This document shows positions 35,616 through 43,274 of a stretch of 64,000 bases of DNA, in pieces. The position numbers were made by a program, and so were the translations under genes. The stretch is from the NCBI RefSeq assembly GCF_025264685.1, contig NZ_CP073721.1:8077501-8141500 (forward strand). The letters run 5' to 3'. The stretch's first letter is position 1, and each line of letters starts with the position of its first letter. Under the pieces are notes generated by a model. The model was not told the DNA's origin. It saw only the letters and a list, made by a program, of their open reading frames with translations, and ran no database searches. Origin of the DNA: Dactylosporangium roseum (lineage in GTDB: Bacteria > Actinomycetota > Actinomycetes > Mycobacteriales > Micromonosporaceae).

Positions 35616-35786
35616 TCAGGCGACGAACTTGATGTTGCGCCGGCGACGGTAGGTCAGGAACAGCACCGCGCCGATGACCACGAGGCCGCCGCCGATGCCA
35701 CTGATCAGCGGGACGTTCGAGCCGGTGACGGGAAGCTGCGGCGCGGGGGTCGGGCTCGGCGACCGAATGGCCGAGGCCCGTATCAC
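35616..35786 (-). CDS. 56-residue LPXTG-like micro-protein coupled to purD
   Basis: GTG 35786 overlaps the purD TGA by 4 bp (GTGA). The peptide has a short Pro/Ser/Thr linker (SPSPTPAPQ), the sortase signal LPVTG at residues 19-23, a hydrophobic helix (about 25-45) and a basic tail (TYRRRRN). This is the exact layout of a sortase-sorting C-terminus, but there is no signal peptide or extracellular domain. It may be a remnant of a longer anchored protein or a genuine micro-protein. The terminator immediately downstream on the same strand shows the region is transcribed with purD. It is too short for default gene finders. Confidence 0.6.
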   Translation of the reverse strand: MIRASAIRSPSPTPAPQLPVTGSNVPLISGIGGGLVVIGAVLFLTYRRRRNIKFVA

Positions 35787-37042
35787 GCTGCGTGAATGGG
35801 AACGGACACGCGGTTCTCCGCCGCGGCGAGCGCGATGTCCGTGCGGAACTGCGCCCCCTCGAAGCGCACACCGTGCACCAGTTGATATGCCGAGCGGCGC
35901 GCGTCATCCAGCGTCCCGCCGAGCGCGGTGCAGGTGAGCACACGGCCACCGTTCGTCACCAGTACGCCGTCAGACCGCCGCGCGGTGCCGGCGTGGACGA
36001 CGCCGGGGACGCCGTCGGCGCCGGTGATCACGTCGCCCTTGCTGGACGACTCCGGATAGCCGGCGCTCGCCATCACGACACACACCGCGGCACCCGGGCG
36101 CCAGGCCAGCGGCGGGCCCTCGGCCAGCCGGCCGAGCGCCGCCGCCTGCAGCACACCGGCCAGTGGCGTCTCCAGGCGGGCCAGGACGACCTGCGTCTCG
36201 GGGTCGCCGAACCGGCAGTTGAACTCGATGACCTTCGGGCCGTCGGCGGTGAGCGCCAGGCCGACGTAGAGCACACCGGAGAACGGCGTCCCCCGGTGGC
36301 GCATCTCGGCCAGCGTCGGCTGCACCACCTCGGCCATCACCCGGTCGACCAGGCCGGCGGGGGCCCACGGCAGCGGCGAATACGCCCCCATGCCGCCGGT
36401 GTTGGGGCCGGCGTCCCCGTCGTGGATGCGCTTGAAGTCCTGCGCCGGCTGCAGCGGTACCGCCGCCGTGCCGTCGGTCACGACGAAGAGCGAGACCTCG
36501 GGGCCGGCGAGGTACTCCTCGACGACCACCCGCTCGCAGGCCGCGCCGTGGGCGAGGGCGGCGTCACGATCCTCCGTGACGACCACACCCTTGCCCGCGG
36601 CGAGCCCGTCGTCCTTGACCACATACGGCGGGCCGAACGCGTCCAGCGCCGCCCCGAGCTCCTCCGGGGAGGTGCACACGAACGAACGGGCCGTCGGCAC
36701 GCCGGCGGCGCTCATGACGTCCTTGGCGAACGCCTTCGAGCCCTCCAGTGCCGCGGCCGCCTGGGACGGTCCGAAGCAGGGGATGCCCTTGGCCCGGACC
36801 GCATCGGAAACCCCGGCCACCAGAGGTGCCTCGGGCCCGACGACAACCAGATCGGCTCCGCTGTCGACGGCGAGCGCCGCGACGGCGGCCGGGTCGAGCG
36901 GGTCGACCTCAGCCAGCTCGCCCAGCGCCGCCATGCCCGGGTTTCCGGGCGCGCAGATCAGGGTGGTGACCGCCGGGTCCGCGGCGAGAGCAGCGGCGAT
37001 GGCGTGTTCACGACCGCCGGTGCCGATGAGGAGTACGCGCAC
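35783..37042 (-). CDS. purD: Phosphoribosylamine-glycine ligase
   Basis: The 419-residue GAR synthetase has the N-domain GTGGREHAIA, the ATP-grasp core (GPSQAAAALEGSKAFAKDVM, VKDDGLAAGKGVVV) and the metal-binding VIEFNCRFGDPETQVVL, the family signature. It makes GAR in purine synthesis. The GTG start at 37042 gives MRVLLIGTGGREH, the standard N-terminus. It follows purA by 9 bp, giving a two-gene purine operon read leftward. Confidence 0.95.
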   Translation of the reverse strand: MRVLLIGTGGREHAIAAALAADPAVTTLICAPGNPGMAALGELAEVDPLDPAAVAALAVDSGADLVVVGPEAPLVAGVSDAVRAKGIPCFGPSQAAAALEGSKAFAKDVMSAAGVPTARSFVCTSPEELGAALDAFGPPYVVKDDGLAAGKGVVVTEDRDAALAHGAACERVVVEEYLAGPEVSLFVVTDGTAAVPLQPAQDFKRIHDGDAGPNTGGMGAYSPLPWAPAGLVDRVMAEVVQPTLAEMRHRGTPFSGVLYVGLALTADGPKVIEFNCRFGDPETQVVLARLETPLAGVLQAAALGRLAEGPPLAWRPGAAVCVVMASAGYPESSSKGDVITGADGVPGVVHAGTARRSDGVLVTNGGRVLTCTALGGTLDDARRSAYQLVHGVRFEGAQFRTDIALAAAENRVSVPIHAA

Positions 37043-37051
37043 GGCCCAAGC

Positions 37052-38338
37052 CTAGAGCAGACTGTGGCGCACCACGTTTTCGTCCCGGCCGGGTCCCACC
37101 CCGACGATGGACACGCGGGTGCCGGCGAGCTCCTCGATCCGCTCGACATACCGCTGCGCGTTGGCCGGCAGCTCACTGAACTCCCGGGCGCCGGAGATGT
37201 CCTCCCACCAGCCGGGCAGCTCCTCGTAGATCGGGGTGGCGTGGTGGAACTCGGTCTGCGTCAACGGCATGTCGTCGGTGCGCTTGCCGTCGATCTCGTA
37301 GGCGACGCAGAGCGGCACCGTCTCCAGGCCGGACAGCACGTCGAGCTTCGTGACGACCAGGTCGGTGATGCCGTTGAGGCGGGTCGCGTATCGCGCCACG
37401 ACCGCGTCATACCAGCCGGTGCGCCGCTCGCGGCCGGTCGTCGTGCCGTACTCCCGGCCGACCTTGCGCAGGTGGACACCGTTGTCGTCGAACAGCTCGG
37501 TCGGGAAGGGGCCCGAGCCGACGCGCGTCGTGTAGGCCTTGGTGACGCCGATCACCCGGTTGATCGCGGTCGGCGGGATGCCCGCGCCGACGCAGGCGCC
37601 GCCCGCGGTGGGGTTGGACGAGGTCACGAACGGATACGTGCCGTGGTCCATGTCGAGCATCGTGGCCTGCGCGCCCTCCAGCAGGACCGTCCGGCCCTCC
37701 TCCAGGCCCTTCCACAGCACCGCGCGGGTGTCGGTGATGTACGGGCGGAGCCGCTCCGCGTAGGTGAGGTACTCTTCCACCACCGCGTCGACGTCGATCT
37801 CCTTGCGGTTGTAGACCTTGAACAGCACTTGGTTGCGCTCGCGCAGCACGATTTCGAGCTTCTTGCGCAGGATGCCCGGGTCGAGCAGGTCCTGGACCCG
37901 GATGCCCATGCGCGCGACCTTGTCGCCGTAGGCCGGGCCGATGCCGCGGCCGGTGGTGCCGATGCGCGACGAGCCCAGGTAGCGCTCGACGACACGGTCG
38001 AGCGCCCGGTGATGCGGCATGATGAGATGTGCGTCACCCGAGATCATCAGGCGGGACACGTCGACGCCACGCTCGGCCAGCCCGTCGATCTCGGCCAGCA
38101 GCACCTTGGGATCGACGACCACGCCGTTGCCGATCACGATGGCCGCGTTGGGCCACAGCGCGCCGGAGGGCATGAGGTGCAGGGCAAACTTCTGCCCGTC
38201 CGGCGTCACCACGGTGTGACCCGCGTTGTTGCCACCGGAGTAGCGCACGACGTAGTCGACGCCGCCGCCAATCATGTCGGTAACCTTGCCCTTGCCCTCG
38301 TCGCCCCACTGAGCGCCGATGAGCACGATCGCTGGCAT
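37052..38338 (-). CDS. purA: Adenylosuccinate synthase
   Basis: The 428-residue enzyme has the P-loop GAQWGDEGKGKVTD (residues 8-21), the catalytic His in GNNAGHTVV, RIGTTGRGIGPAY, and the GTP-binding TKLDVLSG near the C-terminus. It commits IMP to AMP synthesis using GTP and aspartate. ATG 38338 is the canonical start. The opposite strand carries an 858-codon open frame across purD-purA which is a shadow of their codon bias. It is divergent from the DAG-kinase-like gene, with 90 bp between. Confidence 0.96.
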   Translation of the reverse strand: MPAIVLIGAQWGDEGKGKVTDMIGGGVDYVVRYSGGNNAGHTVVTPDGQKFALHLMPSGALWPNAAIVIGNGVVVDPKVLLAEIDGLAERGVDVSRLMISGDAHLIMPHHRALDRVVERYLGSSRIGTTGRGIGPAYGDKVARMGIRVQDLLDPGILRKKLEIVLRERNQVLFKVYNRKEIDVDAVVEEYLTYAERLRPYITDTRAVLWKGLEEGRTVLLEGAQATMLDMDHGTYPFVTSSNPTAGGACVGAGIPPTAINRVIGVTKAYTTRVGSGPFPTELFDDNGVHLRKVGREYGTTTGRERRTGWYDAVVARYATRLNGITDLVVTKLDVLSGLETVPLCVAYEIDGKRTDDMPLTQTEFHHATPIYEELPGWWEDISGAREFSELPANAQRYVERIEELAGTRVSIVGVGPGRDENVVRHSLL

Positions 38339-38428
38339 GTCTGCTCGCCCTCCAAGGCGGTCGGGTGACCCGGATGCCAGGCTAACAACCCCGAGCAGTG
38401 CCGCTTACTACGAGGAAGGCTGACAACC

Positions 38429-39304
38429 GTGGTCGACGTCGTGTTGCTCGCGCTGGGCGAAGGCACGGAGTGTGCCTGCGAAAACGGCGCGTGCGGCACG
38501 CGTACCCCCATTCTCGCCTGCCGCGATGCGCTGCGCATAGCGGGTGCCCAGGTCGAGACGGTGATCGCACACAACGACGCCGAGATCGACAAGGCCTTGG
38601 CCGTGGCGCCGCCCGCCCGGCTCGTCGTGGCGACCGCGGCCGACGGCCAACTGCGCGCGGTCATGCGGCGCATGGTCCGGCTCCACGCGCCGGCACCGAG
38701 CAAGCGGCCTGACACGCTGGCCGACGACCGCACCATCCCCGACCTGCCGCCCATCGGCATCCTGCCGCTCGGCCCCGACCCCACCGACCTCGCCACCCGG
38801 CTCGGCCTGCCACGCAAGCCCGCCGACGTCGCCGCGGCCGTGCTCGGCGGCCGGACCCGGCGCCTCGACCTGCTGCGCAACGACGGCGGGTCGGTGACCC
38901 TCGACGGCGCACTGCTCGGCGGGGTCACCGCGCAGGGGACCACCGGCACGTTCCTGGCGCGGGTCGAAGTGGACGACGCGATCCTGGCCGACGGCACCGA
39001 ACCCGTGCTGATGTCGGTGATCGCCAACGCCTCGCGCTACGCGACCGTCGACGGTCTGCCGTTGGTCACCGCGCCTTCCCTGGAGGATGGCGTACTGGAT
39101 GTGGCCGTCGCCGTGCCACGCACCGCCCGCCGCCTGTTCCGCCGCCCGCGCGTCGAGATCGAGGTGCGACGCGCCCACGGCCGGGCGGTCGCCGTGACCC
39201 CGCGCGTCGACGTCCCGTTCGTCGACGACGGCGTCGAGGGCTCCCTCAGCCGCAAGCGCTCCTGGTGGATGGAGCGCGGCGCCTGGGCCGTGTACGTGCC
39301 CTGA
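38429..39304 (+). CDS. Diacylglycerol-kinase-like protein with altered catalytic motifs and a Cys cluster
   Basis: The 291-residue protein has the outline of a DAGK/YegS lipid-kinase fold: an N-domain ending with ILPLGPDPTDLATRLGLP (the usual GTxNDFAR position) and a C-terminal beta domain (GTTGTFLARVEVDD onward, and APSLEDGVLDVAVAVP). The nucleotide-site GGDGT is replaced by TAADGQL, and GTGND by GPDPTD. The first 31 residues carry Cys15, Cys17, Cys22 and Cys31 (ECACENGAC). It could be a catalytically divergent lipid kinase or a lipid-binding regulator. GTG 38429 is the start, with GGAAGG upstream. Confidence 0.7.
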   Translation: MVDVVLLALGEGTECACENGACGTRTPILACRDALRIAGAQVETVIAHNDAEIDKALAVAPPARLVVATAADGQLRAVMRRMVRLHAPAPSKRPDTLADDRTIPDLPPIGILPLGPDPTDLATRLGLPRKPADVAAAVLGGRTRRLDLLRNDGGSVTLDGALLGGVTAQGTTGTFLARVEVDDAILADGTEPVLMSVIANASRYATVDGLPLVTAPSLEDGVLDVAVAVPRTARRLFRRPRVEIEVRRAHGRAVAVTPRVDVPFVDDGVEGSLSRKRSWWMERGAWAVYVP

Positions 39305-39377
39305 CCTCCACCCGCCCGGATGTCGGACTTCGATCCCGTCGCATACGGTGGAGGGCGCATCGCGGGAGGTAACTGCT

Positions 39378-40982
39378 GTGGACGACGGGATCTGGCCACC
39401 GGACGAAGACATCGCGGGACGTCGACCGGAGCGATCCGCCGGGTCGCCGCCGGGCACGTCAGCCACACCGGAGTACGTAGGCTCGCCGTGGTCCCAGCCG
39501 CCGGGTGAAGCTTGGCCGGACGGCGTCCACCACGGACGCCCCGTGCCGCACGTGCCCCCCGCAGGCGAGCCCGTGAAACCCTCTCCGGCGATCCCGGTCT
39601 CCGGCAGCGGCGCCGTCCCGGTCTCCGGCCCGGGCGCGATCCCCGTGTCCGGCCCGGGCACCGTCCCGGCGTCAGGCGCGGCCAGCCCGGTGTCAGGCGC
39701 GGGCGCAAACCCGGTGTCAGGCAGGACCGCCACTCCAGCACCACCGCGCCTCGGCTCGCCGCAACCGCCCAACGGCGGTCCGGCGAACGTCGGCGCCCGT
39801 CCGCACGCCGCGCCGCCACCGGTCGGAGCACCGCCGCACCCCGGACGGCCGCCGCACGCCGCGCCGCTGCCGCCTGCCGGGGCGCCGCACGTCGGGGCGG
39901 GCTGGCCGGCGCAGGAGCCGTACGTTCCGCAGCCGCGGCAGGAAGAGTCGTCCGGGGGCTTCCCGCCCGATGAGGCGTACGGGCCGGTTGACGGGGCGCT
40001 GACCGTACCGCCGCTGCCACCGCTGCCGCTGCCCAACTGGTCCGACGGCAGCACGCCCACCGCCGACGAGTTCGCCCAGCGACGGCAGGCCCGGCCGGCC
40101 GACCCCGTCGCCGCACGCGGGGTCCGTGGTGCGCTGTCCAGGGGCACACTCGGCCTGGTCACGCTGCCGCCGGGGCGGCGGGAGGTCGAGTATCGGCAGT
40201 ACGTGGAGATGGTGCGCCGCAACTTCGGCGGGCTCCGCCAGGTCACCGTCGTGAACCCGAAGGGCGGCGCGGGCAAGACCGTCGCCGTCCTGCTGCTCGC
40301 GATGACCTTCGGGCAGAAGCGCGGCGGCTACGTGCTGGCCTGGGACAACAACGAAACCCAGGGCACGCTCGGCATGCGGGCCCAGCAGGACTTCCACACC
40401 CGGACGGTGCGGGATCTGCTGCGGGACCTCGACCACTTCCAGGGGGCGCAGGGGCGCGTCGGCGACCTCTCCCAGTACGTCCGGGCACAGGGCGAGGGCA
40501 TGTTCGACGTGCTCGCGTCCGACGAGTCGGCGACCGCGGGCGAGATGCTGACCGCACAGGCGTTCGGCGAGATCCGTGACGTGGTCAGCCGGTTCTACAA
40601 GCTGATCGTGGTCGACACCGGCAACAATGTGCGCGCCCAGAACTGGCAAGCCGCGATCGACGCGACCGACCAGCTCGTCGTGACGATGTCGGCGCGCAAC
40701 GACTCCGCGGAGACCGCGTCCCGGATGCTCGACCACCTCGAACAACACGGTCGACAGCGGCTGGTGCGACAGGCGGTGACGGTGGTCTCGATGCCGCCCA
40801 GCCGGCGGCACGTCGACATACCGGCGATCACCCGGCACTTCGCGGCGCGGACGCGGACGGTGATGCTGGTGCCGTACGAGCGATTCATCGACTCCGGGGA
40901 GCCGATCCGCTACGCCGGGCTGACCTCCGCCAGCCGCGACGCCTGGTTGAAGGTCGCCGCGGCCGTTTCGGAAGGGCTCTAG
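39378..40982 (+). CDS. ParA/MinD-like ATPase with long Pro-rich N-terminus
   Basis: The 534-residue protein has a disordered Pro/Gly/Ala-rich N-terminal half (residues 1-230) with six PVSG/PASG repeats (about 73-115), then a MinD/ParA ATPase domain: deviant Walker A NPKGGAGKT (Lys300), VLAWDNNETQGTLG in switch I, IVVDTGNNVRAQNW as Walker B, and TMSARNDSAETASRML. The architecture resembles EspI-type ATPases and other actinobacterial MinD-like proteins with Pro-rich tails. GTG 39378 has GGGAGG 8 bases upstream. Its stop overlaps that of the convergent DUF3151 gene by 3 bp. A role in surface or secretion positioning is plausible but unproven. Confidence 0.85.
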   Translation: MDDGIWPPDEDIAGRRPERSAGSPPGTSATPEYVGSPWSQPPGEAWPDGVHHGRPVPHVPPAGEPVKPSPAIPVSGSGAVPVSGPGAIPVSGPGTVPASGAASPVSGAGANPVSGRTATPAPPRLGSPQPPNGGPANVGARPHAAPPPVGAPPHPGRPPHAAPLPPAGAPHVGAGWPAQEPYVPQPRQEESSGGFPPDEAYGPVDGALTVPPLPPLPLPNWSDGSTPTADEFAQRRQARPADPVAARGVRGALSRGTLGLVTLPPGRREVEYRQYVEMVRRNFGGLRQVTVVNPKGGAGKTVAVLLLAMTFGQKRGGYVLAWDNNETQGTLGMRAQQDFHTRTVRDLLRDLDHFQGAQGRVGDLSQYVRAQGEGMFDVLASDESATAGEMLTAQAFGEIRDVVSRFYKLIVVDTGNNVRAQNWQAAIDATDQLVVTMSARNDSAETASRMLDHLEQHGRQRLVRQAVTVVSMPPSRRHVDIPAITRHFAARTRTVMLVPYERFIDSGEPIRYAGLTSASRDAWLKVAAAVSEGL

Positions 40983-41395
40983 CGGTTCAGTGCCGCGGTG
41001 GCCGCCGGGTCGCTGTCGTTGAGGAACTGGGCGCAGCGCTCGGCCTCCTCGGTCTCGCCGATCGCGGCGGCCGCCTGACCGAGGGCGTGGAGGGCGCGCA
41101 GGAAGCCCTGGTTGGGCTCGTGTGACCACGGGACCGGCCCGGCGCCCCGCCACCCGTTGCGACGCAGTTGGTCGAGGCCCCGGTGGTAGCCCGTGCGGGC
41201 GTACGCATACGCGGTCACCGGCTCGCCGCCCTCGATGGCCAACTCGGCGAGGCGCGCCCACGCGGCGCTGTATGTGGGGAAGGCCGCGGCAACCGCCTTG
41301 ACGGCCTCTTCGGTATCGGCCTTCGCGAGCAGTTCGTCGGCGTGCGGGTCGGCCGGGAGTAGCGTCGGATCGGGCTGAGGCAGCAGGTTCTGCAT
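40979..41395 (-). CDS. DUF3151 protein, conserved in actinobacteria
   Basis: The 138-residue, all-helical protein has the DUF3151 profile: MQNLLPQPDPTLLPADP, then TPR-like helices (SAAWARLAELAIEGGEPVTAYAYARTGYHRGLDQLRRNGWRG). Function is unknown, but the gene is commonly found near purA or fba in actinobacteria, as here. ATG 41395 is the only start giving the family N-terminus. The 3' ends of this gene and the ParA-like gene overlap by 3 bp in convergent orientation. Confidence 0.85.
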   Translation of the reverse strand: MQNLLPQPDPTLLPADPHADELLAKADTEEAVKAVAAAFPTYSAAWARLAELAIEGGEPVTAYAYARTGYHRGLDQLRRNGWRGAGPVPWSHEPNQGFLRALHALGQAAAAIGETEEAERCAQFLNDSDPAATAALNR

Positions 41396-41548
41396 GTCGG
41401 CAATTACATCAGGTCCGCCGCGAGTCGGCCGACGCCTCCGCAGAGGTGGCTAAACGGTTGAGGCCGCGTCCCGCGACCGGGGGGTGTGTGCGCCAAGGCA
41501 CAGGGACTACAAATGGAAGTCCGGAGCCTCCCCAGGACCCGGTTACGC

Positions 41549-41578
41549 GATGGCCCGATCTTCACCGGTCGGGCCATC
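41549..41578 (+). promoter_or_regulatory. Attenuator-like hairpin in the leader of the LOG-family gene
   Basis: A 12-bp stem with one mismatch (41549-41560/41567-41578, GATGGCCCGATC) with a 6-base loop, followed by GTCTTGTGTCCTTTTGAC, lies 30 bases before the GTG of the LOG-family gene. No plus-strand gene ends upstream, so it cannot simply be another gene's terminator. An earlier 5-bp stem (GGACT...AGTCC at 41504-41522) adds structure. A leader-type attenuator or uncharacterised riboswitch is possible. Confidence 0.5.
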
Positions 41579-41607
41579 GTCTTGTGTCCTTTTGACAGGA
41601 TGGTCGG

Positions 41608-42828
41608 GTGCCTACTCCGCCACCGCCTGACGTCGTCGCGCTCCACGATCACTCGCCTGACGAGATCGAGTCGCCCGCGGAACTGCTGTTCCACGTGCGC
41701 GCCGGATCGCTGGCGAACAAGACCGTGCAGGGCCTCGACCTGGCCGCCGTGGATCTGTCCACTGTGGACGTGCGCGACACGCTGTTCATCGGCTGCCACT
41801 TCAGCGAGCTCACCACGGTCGTCGACCTGCTGCTGCGCGGATCGGTGGTGGTGCCGGAGTTCGCCGGCCCGCCCTACCCGACGCACCCCTCCCAGTTGTA
41901 TACGCCCGAGAACCTGTCGGCCGGTTTCGCCTCCGACGGCTTCGCCGGCATGTTCGACACCGTCGTCTACCAGCACTTCCGGGCGACGGGCGGGGCGACG
42001 CCGGAGATCCGCGAGGCGGTCGCGCAGCGGATGCACGACTCCGGCATCGACAACGCCCTAGCCAACGTCACCGCAGGCTGGATCGGTGCGCGAGGCCCGT
42101 CGGCGGCGGTCGGGATCATGGGCGGCCACGCGGTGCCGCGCGGCTCTACCGAGTTCCGCGATGCGGCCGAGTTGGCCTGGCGGCTCGCGCGTGCCGACCG
42201 CCTGGTCGTGACCGGCGGCGGCCCGGGCGTGATGGAGGCGGCCAACCTCGGCGCGTTCCTGGCCGATCACCCGCTGGAGACCCTGCGCGACGCGATCGAC
42301 AAGCTGGCGACGGCGCCGGACTTCCACGATCACGATCCCTACACGGCGGTGGCTTTGGCGGTACGGTCAGCCTTCGCCCGACCCGTGCCCCCCACGCCCG
42401 ACTCGGTGGAACCGGCCGACCAGACGGCGGTGGACCCGGTGACATGGGCGCGCCGCGGCGGCCTGGCCATCCCGACCTGGCTATACGGCCACGAGCCGGC
42501 CAACCTGTTCGCGGCCAAGATCGCGAAGTACTTCTCGAACGCCATCCGCGAGGACACGATTCTCCGCCTGTCCCGCGGCGGCATCGTGTTCGCGCCGGGC
42601 ATGGCGGGCACGGTGCAGGAGATCTTCCAGGCCGCGACGAAGACGTTCTACGCGACGGACGGTTCGAGCGGCCCGTTCGTGTTCCTGGACGTGAAACACT
42701 GGACCGAGAAACTCCCGGTCCGCGGCCTGCTCGAACCACTGCTGGCCACGTCCCCGGTGGGCGATCTGCGCCCGTTGCTCCACATCACCGACGACGTGGC
42801 CGAGGCGGCGGAGATCTTGACGGCCTGA
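41608..42828 (+). CDS. LOG-family (PpnN/YgdH-like) nucleotide nucleosidase
   Basis: The 406-residue protein carries an N-terminal domain and a Rossmann-like LOG domain, with GGGPGVMEAANLGA (about residue 210) for phosphate binding and IVFAPGMAGTVQEIFQ (about 330), where the usual PGGxGTxxE reads PGMAGTVQE, keeping the catalytic-region Glu. PpnN-type enzymes cleave purine or pyrimidine monophosphates to base and ribose phosphate and, in E. coli, are controlled by (p)ppGpp. GTG 41608 gives the first credible start. Confidence 0.82.
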   Translation: MPTPPPPDVVALHDHSPDEIESPAELLFHVRAGSLANKTVQGLDLAAVDLSTVDVRDTLFIGCHFSELTTVVDLLLRGSVVVPEFAGPPYPTHPSQLYTPENLSAGFASDGFAGMFDTVVYQHFRATGGATPEIREAVAQRMHDSGIDNALANVTAGWIGARGPSAAVGIMGGHAVPRGSTEFRDAAELAWRLARADRLVVTGGGPGVMEAANLGAFLADHPLETLRDAIDKLATAPDFHDHDPYTAVALAVRSAFARPVPPTPDSVEPADQTAVDPVTWARRGGLAIPTWLYGHEPANLFAAKIAKYFSNAIREDTILRLSRGGIVFAPGMAGTVQEIFQAATKTFYATDGSSGPFVFLDVKHWTEKLPVRGLLEPLLATSPVGDLRPLLHITDDVAEAAEILTA

Positions 42829-42838
42829 CCCCCACTTG

Positions 42839-43086
42839 CATGATCCGGAAGACGCAAGGCCGCGAAGTTCAGCCGTGCGATCGCCCGTCAACCCCGGTGT
42901 TGCGCTTCGGTGCGGGTGGCGTCTGGTCGCTCGCGGTCGTCGCTGGCCCCGGGACGGCGCGCTCCGGCCCGATCCGCCGCCGGGCCGGGCGACTGCTTGA
43001 TCATGGGAAAGATGTGGCTGCCCCGACAGCCGGACCCTTCCCATGATCAAGCAGTCGCCCGGCAGCGCAAAGTCTTCCGGATCATG
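42839..43086. repeat. Palindromic repeat family B, copy 2, inside a 248-bp unit with terminal inverted repeats
   Basis: The core is a perfect 23-bp stem (42987-43009/43038-43060, GGGCGACTGCTTGATCATGG...) with an inner GGCTG/CAGCC stem and the CTGCCCCGACAG cap seen in copy 1. The whole block is bounded by 15-bp perfect inverted repeats (42839-42853 and 43072-43086, CATGATCCGGAAGAC). It has no ORF. The 446-bp gap 42829-43274 holds this unit and the promoter of the next gene only. Confidence 0.8.
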
Positions 43087-43172
43087 AAACGGCTCGGGCA
43101 CGGCAGGGATCGGCGCGGTGGCGGGACACTGTGGCGGGGTGGCCGCGCTCCGGGCCTGAACTTGCCACAAAC

Positions 43173-43201
43173 TTGACTACTCTGAGTAATGTGAATGTTA
43201 C
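43173..43201 (+). promoter_or_regulatory. Sigma-70-type promoter for the secreted IPT/TIG-like protein
   Basis: TTGACT (43173-43178), 17-bp spacer, TGTTAC (43196-43201), 73 bp before the ATG at 43275. This is AT-rich compared with the surroundings and lies just downstream of the family-B block, so the element may insulate it from LOG-gene transcription. Confidence 0.6.
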
Positions 43202-43274
43202 TTTGGGTCCGCATGCGTAGTGGGTGCCGCATCTCCTGCAGGGGCATGCACCGCACCAGAGAGGACCCACCCTG

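Noticed and set aside
35792..38368. 858-codon open frame on the plus strand
   Set aside because: Antisense to purD and purA, which are complete and strongly conserved; composition (Arg/His/Gln/Ala runs) is typical of GC-bias shadow frames.
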